Source: Marinihelvus fidelis (GTDB lineage Bacteria > Pseudomonadota > Gammaproteobacteria > Xanthomonadales > SZUA-36). From it: a DNA stretch of 64,000 nucleotides. A program made the position numbers and the translations under genes. Position 1 is the stretch's first letter; each line of letters starts with the position of its first letter. Where the stretch lies: the NCBI RefSeq assembly GCF_008725655.1, contig NZ_VYXP01000004.1, positions 175,346 to 239,345 of the forward strand, written 5' to 3'. The notes under the pieces were generated by a model. The model saw only the letters and a list, made by a program, of their open reading frames with translations. It was not told the origin of the DNA and ran no database searches. Shown here one piece after another: positions 1 through 8,378 of this stretch.

Positions 1-1
1 T

Positions 2-442
2 ATTTCCCTGACCCCTGCACCCGGCCAGCCGCGCACCGATGAAGTGATCGTCGCGCAGGAATTGCTCCAGACCATGGGCCTGCGGGCCTTCACGCCGCTG
101 GTGACTGCCTGCCCCGGTTGTGGCCGCACCACCAGCACGTTTTTCCAGCAACTGGCCAGTGAAACCACGGCCCACGTGCGTGAGAACATGCCCACCTGGA
201 AGCTGAAATACCCGGGCGTGGAAAACCTCTCTCTGGCCGTCATGGGCTGCGTGGTGAACGGCCCGGGCGAGAGTCGCCATGCCGATATCGGCATTTCCCT
301 GCCGGGCACCGGCGAGGCCCCGGTGGCGCCGGTGTTTATCGACGGCGAGAAGGCCGCCACGCTGCGTGGCGAGGATCTGACGGCCGAGTTCCTGCAGCTG
401 ATTGACGATTATGTCCGACGTCGCTACGCGCCCACAGGCTGA
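2..442 (+). CDS. ispG: 4-hydroxy-3-methylbut-2-enyl diphosphate synthase, C-terminal part
   Basis: C-terminal 146 residues of IspG (GcpE), the [4Fe-4S] enzyme that converts methylerythritol cyclodiphosphate to HMBPP in the MEP isoprenoid pathway. The frame is open from the first bases of the window, so the N-terminal TIM barrel lies upstream. Visible family marks are the cluster ligand motif ACPGCGRT, the second cluster region [10 protein letters not shown] followed by HADIGIS, and the C-terminal GEK segment. The 3' end overlaps the next gene by 32 bp, suggesting co-transcription. The family assignment is firm; only the start is missing. Confidence 0.95.
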   Translation: MSLTPAPGQPRTDEVIVAQELLQTMGLRAFTPLVTACPGCGRTTSTFFQQLASETTAHVRENMPTWKLKYPGVENLSLAVMGCVVNGPGESRHADIGISLPGTGEAPVAPVFIDGEKAATLRGEDLTAEFLQLIDDYVRRRYAPTG

Positions 443-1223
443 CCGCGCCGACCTGCACGACCTGTACCAGCGCGCGGTGCAGGACGTGGTGGCGGAAATC
501 GATTTCGTCTGTGAGACCTGGGCCGCGCTGCGCAATCGCCCGGCTCGATTGTTGCGTGAGGATTTCGGCGGTACCGCCAACACCACCTGTGAGTGGGTGC
601 GCCGGCACCGCGACAACCGCGGCGTCGCCGTGGATTTCGATGCCTCGGTGCAGGACTGGGGGCGGATACACAACATCGCGCGCCTGCCGGCCGAGGCCCG
701 CGGTCGCGTGGAACTCGTCACGGCGGATGTTGCGGCACCACCCCCGGTTACGCCGGACATCGTCCTGGCCATGAACTTCAGCTACTACCTGCTGATGGAT
801 CGCGCCGACCTGCTGCGTTACTTCCGCTCTGTGCACGCATCCATCGCCGCCGATGGCGTATTTTTCCTCGACGCCTATGGGGGCTACGAGGCGCCCATGG
901 TGCTGGAGGAGAAGCGCGAGTGCGACGGCTTTACCTACGTCTGGGAGCAGGCTGCCTTCAACCCGATCGACTCGCGCATGCATTGCCGGATTCATTTCGA
1001 ATTCGACGATGGCAGCCGCATCGAGGGGGCGTTCGATTATCACTGGCGGCTATGGACGTTGCCGGAGATCCGCGAACTGCTGGAAGAGGCGGGGTTCTCG
1101 AAAGTGACGGTGTACTGGGAAGGGACCGACCCGGACACCGGCGAGGGTGATGGCATCTATCGGCCGGCCACCACGGGGGATGCCGACCCGGGCTGGGTCT
1201 GCTACGTGGTGGCCGAAGCCTGA
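411..1223 (+). CDS. class I SAM-dependent methyltransferase
   Basis: A 270-residue soluble protein with a Rossmann-type methyltransferase layout. [17 protein letters not shown] segment lies near residue 50 (the motif I position), an acidic VAVDFDASV segment near 75, and a [16 protein letters not shown] segment near 125. Substrate is unknown. The ATG at 411 was chosen; a TTG three codons upstream is possible. It overlaps ispG by 32 bp and converges on ygfZ with a 22-bp overlap of 3' ends. Similar proteins are annotated only as class I methyltransferases, so no pathway is claimed. Confidence 0.8.
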   Translation: MSDVATRPQADRADLHDLYQRAVQDVVAEIDFVCETWAALRNRPARLLREDFGGTANTTCEWVRRHRDNRGVAVDFDASVQDWGRIHNIARLPAEARGRVELVTADVAAPPPVTPDIVLAMNFSYYLLMDRADLLRYFRSVHASIAADGVFFLDAYGGYEAPMVLEEKRECDGFTYVWEQAAFNPIDSRMHCRIHFEFDDGSRIEGAFDYHWRLWTLPEIRELLEEAGFSKVTVYWEGTDPDTGEGDGIYRPATTGDADPGWVCYVVAEA

Positions 1224-2056
1224 CGGTTTTCGCCCGGACCCTGGCGGGACGGAACATCCGGCCAACTGACCGTCACCGGTAAAGACGATTCACCGATCAC
1301 GACCTGGTCCACCTCGACCGCGGCGGGTGAACGGGCGGCGAGCAGCAGCCGGGTCTCATCATCGGCGGTGACGCCATCGACAACCTGGGCGTCGATATCG
1401 CCACCGGGTCCGCGCAGCATGATCTTGTCCATGACCGTGAAGGATGGCGCGGCCTTGATCCAGGCCAGGGCCGGGCGCTGTTTCAGCTTGCCCAGGTAGT
1501 GCGTGCGGGCAACGATTTCCTGGCCCGGGTAGCAACCCTTGCGATAGTTGAGCGCACCGATGGCGTCGGCGCCAATCATCTGCGGCAGGAAGGCTTCGCT
1601 GCTGGTCTGATCCAGCCAGCTGAGCCCTGATGCCAGTTCGTGGGCGCGAAACGCCATGGCATCGGTGCTGTCGCTTTCAACCTCTTTCCGGGTATCTGTC
1701 GAGACGGCGTACTGCAGTCCGTCCAGTGGCGTACTCGCGCCGCTGAACGGCGCGGTGTCGCCAATGACTGTGTCACCGTCGTCGGCGCTGAAACGTACGT
1801 CATCGCGGAACACGAACCGGCTTAGCCAGCCGCTGACCTTTTCGGCCAGGGTGTGGGCGCAAAGCAGCCACTGCCGGTCCTCGCCGGCGATCACGGCCAC
1901 CACCGCGATCACCCGGCCCTTGGGCTGGCACAGGCAGGCGAAAGTCGCTTCGCCACTGGCCAGGCCGTTGATATCGGCACTCAGTTGGCGATGCAGGAAG
2001 TCGCGGCCGTCGCGACCGTCAACGCGGATGGCGGCCAGGTAGGGAAGGGGAGTCAT
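1202..2056 (-). CDS. ygfZ: folate-binding protein YgfZ (GcvT-like)
   Basis: A 284-residue homologue of YgfZ, a GcvT-fold, tetrahydrofolate-binding protein that supports assembly or repair of some Fe-S enzymes. The signature KGCYPGQE is present near residue 175, with the conserved cysteine that defines the family, followed by RTHYLGKLK. The ATG at 2056 is preferred over a GTG one codon upstream. The gene is divergent from the sdh operon, itself rich in Fe-S centres, and the two share a roughly 100-bp intergenic region. Confidence 0.9.
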   Translation of the reverse strand: MTPLPYLAAIRVDGRDGRDFLHRQLSADINGLASGEATFACLCQPKGRVIAVVAVIAGEDRQWLLCAHTLAEKVSGWLSRFVFRDDVRFSADDGDTVIGDTAPFSGASTPLDGLQYAVSTDTRKEVESDSTDAMAFRAHELASGLSWLDQTSSEAFLPQMIGADAIGALNYRKGCYPGQEIVARTHYLGKLKQRPALAWIKAAPSFTVMDKIMLRGPGGDIDAQVVDGVTADDETRLLLAARSPAAVEVDQVVIGESSLPVTVSWPDVPSRQGPGENRQASATT

Positions 2057-2157
2057 CACCGGCCTATTGTATCGCGAAGCCCCGGCCCCGGGCCGTTAAA
2101 ATGCGGTAGAATTCGACCCGGAATGAAACCCCCGACACCGATCAATCGACAAATCCA

Positions 2158-2550
2158 ATGAATGACCCATCCAGACAGCGCCCCCTGTCGCCGTACATGC
2201 TGGGGCCGTACTACCGATTCCAGATCACATCGCTGCTTTCCATTTCCGGTCGTATCACCGGGATGTTGCTGGCGGCGGTGACGCTGCCGGCCCTGCTGGC
2301 CTGGTTGCTGGCCCTGGCGGCCGGCCCCGACAGTTTCGCGGCGACCCAGGCCTGGTTCTCCGGCATCTGCGGCAAACTGGTCCTGGCGGTGAGCCTGCTG
2401 TGCCTGAGCTTTCACCTGCTCAATGGCCTGCGCCACCTGGCGTGGGACGCGGGCAAGGGTTTTGAGATGGCCTCGGTTCGTGCCAGCGGCTGGGCGGTGA
2501 TTATCGGCACCTTCGTCCTGACCGCGCTGGTCTGGTGGTGTGCATCATGA
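2158..2550 (+). CDS. sdhC: succinate dehydrogenase cytochrome b556 subunit
   Basis: First gene of the sdhCDAB operon. It encodes a 130-residue inner-membrane subunit with three predicted helices that anchors the dehydrogenase, binds haem b and helps form the quinone site. The N-terminal RPLSPYMLGPYYRFQIT and the SFHLLNGLRHLAWD stretch carrying the haem-ligand histidine are typical of SdhC. Its stop overlaps the sdhD start (ATGA), indicating translational coupling. Confidence 0.95.
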   Translation: MNDPSRQRPLSPYMLGPYYRFQITSLLSISGRITGMLLAAVTLPALLAWLLALAAGPDSFAATQAWFSGICGKLVLAVSLLCLSFHLLNGLRHLAWDAGKGFEMASVRASGWAVIIGTFVLTALVWWCAS

Positions 2551-2885
2551 GCGGCGCGACGACACACTGGTTCCGTATGCGCATCAGTTCGATCGTGCTG
2601 GTGCCGCTCTGCCTGTGGCTGCTATGGGCCGGGGTGACCGTGGCCGGCCAGGATTACGCTGGCGCCACGGCGTTCATGGGCGCCTGGTATAACGCCATGC
2701 TGGCCGTGCTGTTCGCCATCGCCACGGCCTGGCACATCCAGTCCGGCATCGGCGAAGTCATCGAAGACTACGTGCCCGCCCCGGGCCTGTCCCGCTTCCT
2801 GGTGGGCATGACCCGCGGCGCCTGCCTGGCTGGCGTTGTCGTGGTGGCCTGGTCTGTCTACACAATTTCGACGGGAGCCGCCTGA
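2547..2885 (+). CDS. sdhD: succinate dehydrogenase hydrophobic membrane anchor subunit
   Basis: A 112-residue second membrane anchor of complex II. It has three hydrophobic segments and [16 protein letters not shown], which carries the second haem-ligand histidine and the D-Y pair conserved near the quinone site. The ATG at 2547 overlaps the sdhC stop; a longer frame begins at 2535 but has no better signal. Its stop TGA overlaps the sdhA ATG at 2885, so C, D and A are tightly coupled. Confidence 0.93.
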   Translation: MSGATTHWFRMRISSIVLVPLCLWLLWAGVTVAGQDYAGATAFMGAWYNAMLAVLFAIATAWHIQSGIGEVIEDYVPAPGLSRFLVGMTRGACLAGVVVVAWSVYTISTGAA

Positions 2886-4675
2886 TGAGCGACGCCTATA
2901 AACTGATTGAACACGAATACGACGTGGTCGTCGTCGGCGCCGGCGGCGCTGGCCTGCGCGCCACGTTCGGCATGGCCGCCACGGGCCTGTCCACCGCCTG
3001 CGTCACCAAGCTGTTCCCGACCCGCAGCCACACCGTGGCCGCGCAGGGCGGCATGTCCGCCGCGCTGGGCAACATGGGCGAGGACGACTGGCGCTGGCAT
3101 ATGTACGACACCGTTAAGGGCTCCGACTGGCTCGGCGACCAGGACGCGATCGAATACATGTGCCGCGAGGCCGTGCCGTCGGTGATTGAACTGGAACACT
3201 ACGGTGTGCCGTTCTCACGCACGGAAGACGGCAAGATCTACCAGCGCCCGTTCGGCGGCATGACCACGCATTTCGGCGAAGGCACCGCGCAGCGCACATG
3301 CGCCGCGGCGGACCGTACCGGCCACGCCATCCTGCACACGCTGTACCAGCAGTCACTGAAGCACGACGCCAAGTTCTTTATCGAGTACTTCGCCGTCGAC
3401 CTGATCATGGACGAGGACGGCGCCTGTCGCGGCGTTCTCGCCTGGGACCTGGCCGAGGGCCAGCTGCACCTTTTCAAGTCACACGCCGTGATCCTGGCGA
3501 CGGGCGGCTACGGCCGCGCGTACTTCTCGGCCACGTCGGCACACACCTGCACCGGCGACGGCAATGGCATGGTCGTTCGTGCCGGGCTGCCGCTCCAGGA
3601 CATGGAGTTCGTGCAGTTTCACCCCACAGGCGTTTATGGCGCCGGCGTGCTGATTACCGAGGGTGTGCGCGGCGAAGGCGGCTTCCTCACCAATTCAGAC
3701 GGCGAACGCTTCATGGAGCGCTACGCGCCCAATGCCAAGGACCTGGCCAGCCGTGACGTGGTCAGCCGTTCCATGACCATGGAAATCCGCGAGGGCAGGG
3801 GAGTCGGGCCGAAGAAGGACCACATCCACCTGAACCTGCAGCACCTGGGCCCGGACGTGATCCACAAGCGCCTGCCCGGTATTGCCGAGACGGCCAAGAT
3901 CTTTGCCAATGTCGACGTCACCAAGGACCCGATCCCGGTGCTGCCGACGGTGCACTACAACATGGGCGGCATCCCGACCAACTATCACGGCGAAGTGGTC
4001 ACGTTGAAAGACGGCGACCCGGACGCGGTGGTCCCTGGCCTGTTCGCCATCGGTGAGGCCGCCTGTGTATCCGTTCACGGCGCCAACCGCCTGGGCTCGA
4101 ACTCGCTGCTCGACCTGATCGTCTTCGGCCGCGCCGTGGCGCACCGTTGCGAAGAAGTCATCAAGCCGGGCACGCCGCACCCGGAAACGCCGAAGGCGTC
4201 ACTGGACAAGGCGCTGGCCGAGTTTGACGCACTGCGCAATGCCGATGGCACGCGCTCGACCGCCAGCATCCGCGAGGAAATGCAGGACGTGATGCAGAAT
4301 CACGCCGCCGTGTTCCGTACCGGTGAAACGCTGAAGGAAGGCTGCGAGCTGATCTCCGCAACCTACGATGCGTTCGGCGATATCAAGGTCAGCGACCGCT
4401 CACTGGTGTGGAACTCCGACCTGGCCGAGACCCTGGAACTGCGCAACCTGCTGGCCTGCGCGGTGACCACCATGTACGGCGCCGAGAACCGCAAGGAAAG
4501 CCGTGGCGCGCACGCGCGCGAGGACTTTACCGAGCGCGACGACGAAGGCTGGATGAAGCATTCGCTGGAATACCTGGAAGAGGGCGGTCGTGTCCGAATC
4601 GACTACCGCCCGGTCCACATGTACACGCTGACCGATGACGTTGAAGTGGTGCCGCCCAAGGCCCGCGTCTACTGA
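2885..4675 (+). CDS. sdhA: succinate dehydrogenase flavoprotein subunit
   Basis: A 596-residue catalytic subunit that oxidises succinate to fumarate with covalent FAD. Seen are the N-terminal dinucleotide-binding motif [13 protein letters not shown], the SHTVAAQGG segment with the flavin-linking histidine, the substrate region [21 protein letters not shown], the [10 protein letters not shown] loop and [13 protein letters not shown]. Length matches the family (about 590). It is followed 33 bp later by sdhB. Confidence 0.97.
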   Translation: MSDAYKLIEHEYDVVVVGAGGAGLRATFGMAATGLSTACVTKLFPTRSHTVAAQGGMSAALGNMGEDDWRWHMYDTVKGSDWLGDQDAIEYMCREAVPSVIELEHYGVPFSRTEDGKIYQRPFGGMTTHFGEGTAQRTCAAADRTGHAILHTLYQQSLKHDAKFFIEYFAVDLIMDEDGACRGVLAWDLAEGQLHLFKSHAVILATGGYGRAYFSATSAHTCTGDGNGMVVRAGLPLQDMEFVQFHPTGVYGAGVLITEGVRGEGGFLTNSDGERFMERYAPNAKDLASRDVVSRSMTMEIREGRGVGPKKDHIHLNLQHLGPDVIHKRLPGIAETAKIFANVDVTKDPIPVLPTVHYNMGGIPTNYHGEVVTLKDGDPDAVVPGLFAIGEAACVSVHGANRLGSNSLLDLIVFGRAVAHRCEEVIKPGTPHPETPKASLDKALAEFDALRNADGTRSTASIREEMQDVMQNHAAVFRTGETLKEGCELISATYDAFGDIKVSDRSLVWNSDLAETLELRNLLACAVTTMYGAENRKESRGAHAREDFTERDDEGWMKHSLEYLEEGGRVRIDYRPVHMYTLTDDVEVVPPKARVY

Positions 4676-4708
4676 TTCGCGTACTGACGAATTCGCACGG
4701 AACTGACC

Positions 4709-5494
4709 ATGTTGCAACTCAGACTGTCCAAGGAAGCCCGCCCGCTGAAGGGGGAACACTTTCCCGCGCCCGAGGGCGCCACGCGGGTGCGCAAGTTCAA
4801 CGTCTACCGCTGGGATCCGGACGGTGGCAGTAACCCGCGCATCGACACCTACGAGCTCGATCTGGACGATTGCGGGCCGATGGTGCTGGACGCGATCATC
4901 AAGATCAAGAACGAAGTCGACGCCACGCTGACGTTCCGTCGTTCCTGCCGCGAGGGCATCTGCGGCTCCTGCGCCATGAACATCGACGGCACCAATACGC
5001 TGGCCTGTACCAAGCCGATTGAAGATATTTCTGGCGACGTGGTCATCAACCCGCTGCCGCATATGCCAGTGGTGAAAGACCTGGTGCCGGACCTGAACCA
5101 GTTCTACCGCCAGTACGCCAGCATCAAGCCGTGGCTGCGCAACGACGACGAGCCGTCGGATGGGCGCGAACGACGCCAGTCGCCGGCTGAGCGTGAGCAG
5201 CTCGACGGCCTGTACGAATGCATTCTCTGCGCCTGCTGCTCAACGGCCTGCCCGAGTTACTGGTGGAATGGTGACAAGTACCTGGGGCCGGCCATCCTGC
5301 TGCAGTCGTACCGCTGGCTGGCCGACAGCCGTGACGCCGACGCCGAGGACCGCCTGTCGCAGTTCGAGGACGCCTACAGCCTTTATCGCTGCCATACCAT
5401 CCTCAACTGCACCGCCACGTGCCCCAAGGGCCTGAACCCGGCCAAGGCCATCGCGGAAACCAAGAAGATGATGCTGGCCCGCAAGGGCCGCTGA
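4709..5494 (+). CDS. sdhB: succinate dehydrogenase iron-sulfur subunit
   Basis: A 261-residue electron-transfer subunit of complex II. The N-terminal ferredoxin domain has CREGICGSC with a later LACTK for the [2Fe-2S] cluster. The C-terminal domain has [13 protein letters not shown] and [14 protein letters not shown] for the [4Fe-4S] and [3Fe-4S] clusters. An extension [20 protein letters not shown] precedes the second domain, as in proteobacterial SdhB. It is linked to SdhE 12 bp downstream. Confidence 0.97.
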   Translation: MLQLRLSKEARPLKGEHFPAPEGATRVRKFNVYRWDPDGGSNPRIDTYELDLDDCGPMVLDAIIKIKNEVDATLTFRRSCREGICGSCAMNIDGTNTLACTKPIEDISGDVVINPLPHMPVVKDLVPDLNQFYRQYASIKPWLRNDDEPSDGRERRQSPAEREQLDGLYECILCACCSTACPSYWWNGDKYLGPAILLQSYRWLADSRDADAEDRLSQFEDAYSLYRCHTILNCTATCPKGLNPAKAIAETKKMMLARKGR

Positions 5495-5506
5495 ACCGGG
5501 CAGGGC

Positions 5507-5752
5507 ATGTCTGTCGACGGCCCTCGCCGCCTGTCCCGCCTGCGGTGGCTCACCCGCCGCGGCATGAAAGAGCTGGACGTCATCCTGGAAGCGTTTGTCC
5601 TACGCGAATCCACGGCTTTGTCCGATGGCGCCTGGCCCCAATTCGAGCGATTCTTGCAGTCTGAAGACGATCAACTCTGGGACTGGTTGCAGGGGCGTGA
5701 CACACCGGACGAACAGGCATTCAGGGACATTCTCAGCGCGCTTTCACAGTGA
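5507..5752 (+). CDS. sdhE: FAD assembly factor SdhE
   Basis: An 81-residue protein of the SdhE/YgfY/Sdh5 family that promotes covalent attachment of FAD to SdhA. The diagnostic RGxxE motif is present as RRGMKELD near residue 18, and the acidic helix WPQFERFLQSEDDQLWDWL is typical. In E. coli sdhE is distant from sdhCDAB; here it sits directly behind sdhB, so flavinylation factor and client are made from the same operon. Confidence 0.93.
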   Translation: MSVDGPRRLSRLRWLTRRGMKELDVILEAFVLRESTALSDGAWPQFERFLQSEDDQLWDWLQGRDTPDEQAFRDILSALSQ

Positions 5753-5771
5753 ACATGATGCCTGCCTGAAG

Positions 5772-6182
5772 GTGTTGACCGGCGTTGGCCGGCGTATCCG
5801 GATTGGGTGGTGGGCGTTCCTGGTATCGCTTTCATTCATCGCGCTGCTGGCATCAGGTACCTCATGGCCCGTGTTGTTCACCGGCTCTATATTCCTCGCC
5901 ATTTTTTCACGCATTTCGTTTCCGACAGATCATACGGCACACGGGAAAGGAAACCTGCGCCTGTACGGTGATGGGCGTGTGCGTTACCGGACACTGGACG
6001 GAACGACCGTTGACGGGTTCCAGGTGTGTCGTGGCTGGTTGGCCGGGCCGGTATGCACGATGACCGTGCGCATGGAATCGGGTCGCCGATGTCACTTTCT
6101 GGTTATCGGTGCGTTGCAGGACGACGAGGAGTGGCGGCGCCTGAAGGTCTGGTGGTGCCAATGGCGGTGGAAAATCTCCTGA
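5772..6182 (+). CDS. ygfX: YgfX family membrane protein
   Basis: About 136 residues with two adjacent hydrophobic segments near the N-terminus, then a soluble tail with LRLYGDGRVRYR, a paired-glycine turn and DDEEWRRLKVWW. This is the layout of YgfX (CptA), the membrane partner encoded next to sdhE in many gammaproteobacteria and proposed as a toxin-like cell-division modulator. No ATG lies in frame near the beginning; GTG at 5772 or TTG at 5775 are the likely starts, about 20 bp after the sdhE stop. The stop codon lies 5 bp before the left dif-like attachment site of the prophage. Confidence 0.7.
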   Translation: MLTGVGRRIRIGWWAFLVSLSFIALLASGTSWPVLFTGSIFLAIFSRISFPTDHTAHGKGNLRLYGDGRVRYRTLDGTTVDGFQVCRGWLAGPVCTMTVRMESGRRCHFLVIGALQDDEEWRRLKVWWCQWRWKIS

Positions 6183-6549
6183 CATCAACTGCGCATAATG
6201 TATATTCTTGGTAAATCATCGACTTAGAAGAAGCTGTTGACTCTGACACTGGTAAGGCTGTCAAAACGATGGCGGCGGCCGCCGCAGTGACGCACTTCTG
6301 AATCGCTTCGAAAACCTTCTTAACGTCGGGGTTCTTCTCGGCTTTGGCTAAAACGTCGGTGATTACCCCGGCAGGGTCAACACCAGCCATTTCAGCGAGC
6401 TTGTACGCATGCGATGGGGTAGGGAAAGAAACCCCGTCCCGCCAGTTGTAAACCGTTTGGGAAGAAACACCTAGCGCTTTTGAGAGCTGCAAGTCAGACG
6501 GTATGTTCTGGCGTTTTTTCGCAACGTCGATCAATTCTTTGATGTTCAT
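6103..6549 (-). CDS. phage repressor-like helix-turn-helix protein (DUF3693-like)
   Basis: A 148-residue minus-strand regulator at the left end of the prophage. Residues 1-60 form a Cro/CI-type helix-turn-helix (NIKELIDVAKKRQ, LSKALGVSSQTVYNWRDG), followed by a helical DPAGVITDVLAKAEKNP segment and a hydrophobic stretch near 95-105, as in DUF3693-type phage regulators. The ATG at 6549 has a GGAGG Shine-Dalgarno nine bases upstream; an earlier ATG at 6561 overlaps that site. The frame runs through the attachment site, so its last 27 residues are read from antisense of ygfX. It faces the early plus-strand genes across an operator-like inverted repeat. Confidence 0.72.
   Translation of the reverse strand: MNIKELIDVAKKRQNIPSDLQLSKALGVSSQTVYNWRDGVSFPTPSHAYKLAEMAGVDPAGVITDVLAKAEKNPDVKKVFEAIQKCVTAAAAAIVLTALPVSESTASSKSMIYQEYTLCAVDVRRFSTAIGTTRPSGAATPRRPATHR
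6188..6215 (+). other. left attachment site (hybrid dif, degenerate XerD arm)
   Basis: The XerC arm ACTGCGCATAA and centre TGTATA are identical to the right-hand site, but the XerD arm reads TTCTTGGTAAA and matches the canonical arm at only about 5 of 11 positions. This is the pattern expected if XerC exchanged strands at the left edge of the centre, leaving the chromosomal XerC arm joined to phage-derived sequence. Confidence 0.88.
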
Positions 6550-6600
6550 GGCTTCCTCCATTCCCCAGGGCGAATTTTGCGCCGCTATTGACTCCTAGTG

Positions 6601-6629
6601 CAACTTGGATTAGGTTCTATTCCAAGTTG
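6601..6629. promoter_or_regulatory. operator-like inverted repeat between divergent phage genes
   Basis: Perfect 9-bp arms CAACTTGGA (6601-6609) and TCCAAGTTG (6621-6629) with an 11-bp spacer, about one helical turn, lie between the repressor gene and the first plus-strand gene. The position and symmetry suggest the repressor binding site controlling both directions. Inference only. Confidence 0.6.
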
Positions 6630-6647
6630 GATTGGGAGGCCGCGCAA

Positions 6648-6800
6648 ATGCCACACATTCTGTTATTCGTTTCCTTCTGGCTGCCATGGGCAACGGCAGC
6701 CGTAGTCATGAGCGTTATAGCGCTGATCGCATACCGGGGATGGGAAGGCGCAAGCCGAGCGCCGGAGGCGCGTCCCCAATGGATAGAGGGGCCGAAGTGA
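6648..6800 (+). CDS. small phage membrane protein, 50 residues
   Basis: A 50-residue protein with a single hydrophobic helix (about residues 4-29, LLFVSFWLPWATAAVVMSVIA) and a charged tail rich in Arg, Glu and Pro. The ATG at 6648 is preceded by GGGAGG at good spacing; a longer TTG-started frame from 6588 would run through the operator and is disfavoured. It is the first gene rightward of the operator. Function unknown; immunity or superinfection exclusion is only a possibility. Confidence 0.55.
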   Translation: MPHILLFVSFWLPWATAAVVMSVIALIAYRGWEGASRAPEARPQWIEGPK

Positions 6801-7116
6801 TCACCAGCAGAATGGGCAGGTTATCGGAAGCAATGAAGCTTGACCCGATCACGCCGCCCGAAGTGAACGCCCCTGTCAGTCAGAGCGCGGCCGTGCAGAA
6901 AAGGTTGACCCCCTTCTGCCGACCCCAGCCCGCCCCTGAAAGGGGGCGGGTTTCTTTTTTGACGCCAAACTTCCGCATGATCGTGTTCCCGAAACTTGGC
7001 GTTCTGGTCGCCGGACAGCCGGGTGAAATTCCGTTCGTTCTCCGGGAAGGTCAAATCCCGGTTCTAGTAACACCGGGATTTAGTCTCGTGGGCGAGACTT
7101 TTCAGGGTAATCAGCT
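6801..7116. other. phage intergenic region with hairpin cluster (putative origin/packaging region)
   Basis: A stretch of about 316 bp dominated by consecutive inverted repeats: 6929-6950 (8-bp stem, then a T tract), CGCCAA/TTGGCG at 6963-6968 and 6996-7001, perfect 10-bp arms at 7053-7062 and 7072-7081, and GTCTCG/CGAGAC at 7083-7098. Filamentous phages carry plus- and minus-strand origins and the packaging signal as such hairpins in their main intergenic region. A reading frame from GTG 6797 to 7120 crosses all of these and is judged non-coding. Confidence 0.6.
6929..6960 (+). terminator. rho-independent terminator-like hairpin in phage intergenic region
   Basis: The stem CCCGCCCC / GGGGCGGG with a 6-nt loop is followed by TTTCTTTTTT. 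It would end transcription from the operator-proximal promoter before the Rep genes, or act as one of the ssDNA hairpins of the intergenic region. Confidence 0.75.
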
Positions 7117-7353
7117 GTGAGTAATTACAGTAAAAAACGGTTCTCTGACCTCGACGAAGGCATCGACGCTATCAATTCCGGGGAAGTCGAAGCGGTCAAG
7201 CCGGACGGCCACGGCGGGTGGGTGGAATCAACCGAATCCGAGAACTTGGCCGATTGGTACAACCGGAATCCTCAAGAATTCATTCTAGCGCACACAGCGG
7301 CGGCCATCGGTTTACGGATGGTGAATCGTCTGCTCCGGGATAAGTCAAAGTGA
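7117..7353 (+). CDS. hypothetical phage protein upstream of Rep
   Basis: A 78-residue acidic protein with no recognised domain: an N-terminal basic stretch SNYSKKRF, a DLDEGIDAINSGEVEAV segment and a C-terminal helix ending in RLLRDKSK. It starts with GTG at 7117 and its stop overlaps the GTG of the Rep gene (GTGA at 7350), so the two are probably translationally coupled. Placement suggests a role in replication or its control, but there is no direct evidence. Confidence 0.6.
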   Translation: MSNYSKKRFSDLDEGIDAINSGEVEAVKPDGHGGWVESTESENLADWYNRNPQEFILAHTAAAIGLRMVNRLLRDKSK

Positions 7354-8363
7354 TTGACTGGCTCACATTGGTCTGCCCAGGCGAAATCGTATCGCCAGAA
7401 GTCCGCGACCAGCTAACCCGCGAAGTCGGAATGGTCATGAAGGTAGACGCCACAGGCGAAATCTCTTGGATGAAGCCGGAACGTAAGTCCGTCCGGTCCG
7501 ACTCTCACCAGCTTACCGTCGAAATGGGCGCTGATCTTCGGGTGTACGGCTCACCAGCGAGAGTCGGCCTTATTCGCACGGATAACGTCTTTGGCTCAGG
7601 AGACATCGAGGAGTGCGCCCGACGGATGATTAACTTTGTCCGCAACGTCGAACGGGTTGAGCTTCCGCACTACAAGCGCTGGAAGCTTAAGAAACTCGAC
7701 ATCACGCATAACTACGACCTTGGCAACCTCACGAACGTTAAAACGGCGCTGGAAATGCTCCGTCACGTTCAGGGTGACCGATACCAAGTAAACACCAGTG
7801 CCGAGTCGGTGTACTGGTCCAAGAATTCAACCGTGCGTAGCGGAAAAGCCTACGCGAAAGGGCCGCACCTGCGGCACCTGAAAAAGAAGGGCACTGCCGG
7901 TGTGTCCGATCAGGAAATTGAAGCATGCGACCGGCTACTCAGACTCGAACTTCAACTGCGGCGGCATTTTTGGGACCGCCTCGAACGCGATTGGTGGACG
8001 GTCACAGAATCCGAACTGGACCGATACCACTCTGACTATTTCGGAAGGCTGGTTGGCGATGTGGTTATCGACGAGAAAACCGACATGGAGAAGGCATGCA
8101 TAGCGGCGGCGATTCGCCTTGGCATGACCGAGGGATACGGAAAAGCGGCCGCGATGGCGTGGTGCGTAATTCGCAGCGAGGGCTTCCAGTTTTGGCAGGA
8201 CAAAACGCCCCGCTCAACGATGTTCAAACACAAAAAGATTCTTCGTGAAGCCGGACTTAGCTACGCCGATTTTGCGGCGCGGAATGTCGTACCGATACGG
8301 CGACGTCGCGTCATTTTGAACGCCCCCGTTAAGTCGTGGGGCGAGTTGATGAAAACGGCGTAA
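7350..8363 (+). CDS. phage replication initiation protein (gene II/X-type Rep)
   Basis: A 337-residue protein resembling the phage/plasmid replication protein (gene II/X) family, which nicks the double-stranded form to start rolling-circle synthesis. Support comes from the opening MIDWLTLVCPG, the KKLDITHNYDLGN segment near residue 112 typical of these proteins (compare LDITxxYD), GKAYAKGPHLRH with conserved Lys/His, and RLELQLRRHFW. It starts with GTG overlapping the preceding stop. It is the only replication gene in the element, and the hairpin region 250-450 bp upstream is the likely origin. Confidence 0.82.
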   Translation: MIDWLTLVCPGEIVSPEVRDQLTREVGMVMKVDATGEISWMKPERKSVRSDSHQLTVEMGADLRVYGSPARVGLIRTDNVFGSGDIEECARRMINFVRNVERVELPHYKRWKLKKLDITHNYDLGNLTNVKTALEMLRHVQGDRYQVNTSAESVYWSKNSTVRSGKAYAKGPHLRHLKKKGTAGVSDQEIEACDRLLRLELQLRRHFWDRLERDWWTVTESELDRYHSDYFGRLVGDVVIDEKTDMEKACIAAAIRLGMTEGYGKAAAMAWCVIRSEGFQFWQDKTPRSTMFKHKKILREAGLSYADFAARNVVPIRRRRVILNAPVKSWGELMKTA

Positions 8364-8378
8364 GCCGAAGGAGTAGGC

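Noticed and set aside
336-1043. Long minus-strand frame antisense to the methyltransferase
   Set aside because: Typical shadow frame in GC-rich DNA. The plus-strand gene has family motifs and the antisense product has none.
6797-7120. 107-residue frame starting GTG at the end of the small phage membrane gene
   Set aside because: It crosses a hairpin plus T tract and three further inverted repeats, has no recognisable domain and no good ribosome binding site for its internal ATG. A non-coding origin region explains the sequence better, though the GTGA overlaps at both ends leave some doubt.
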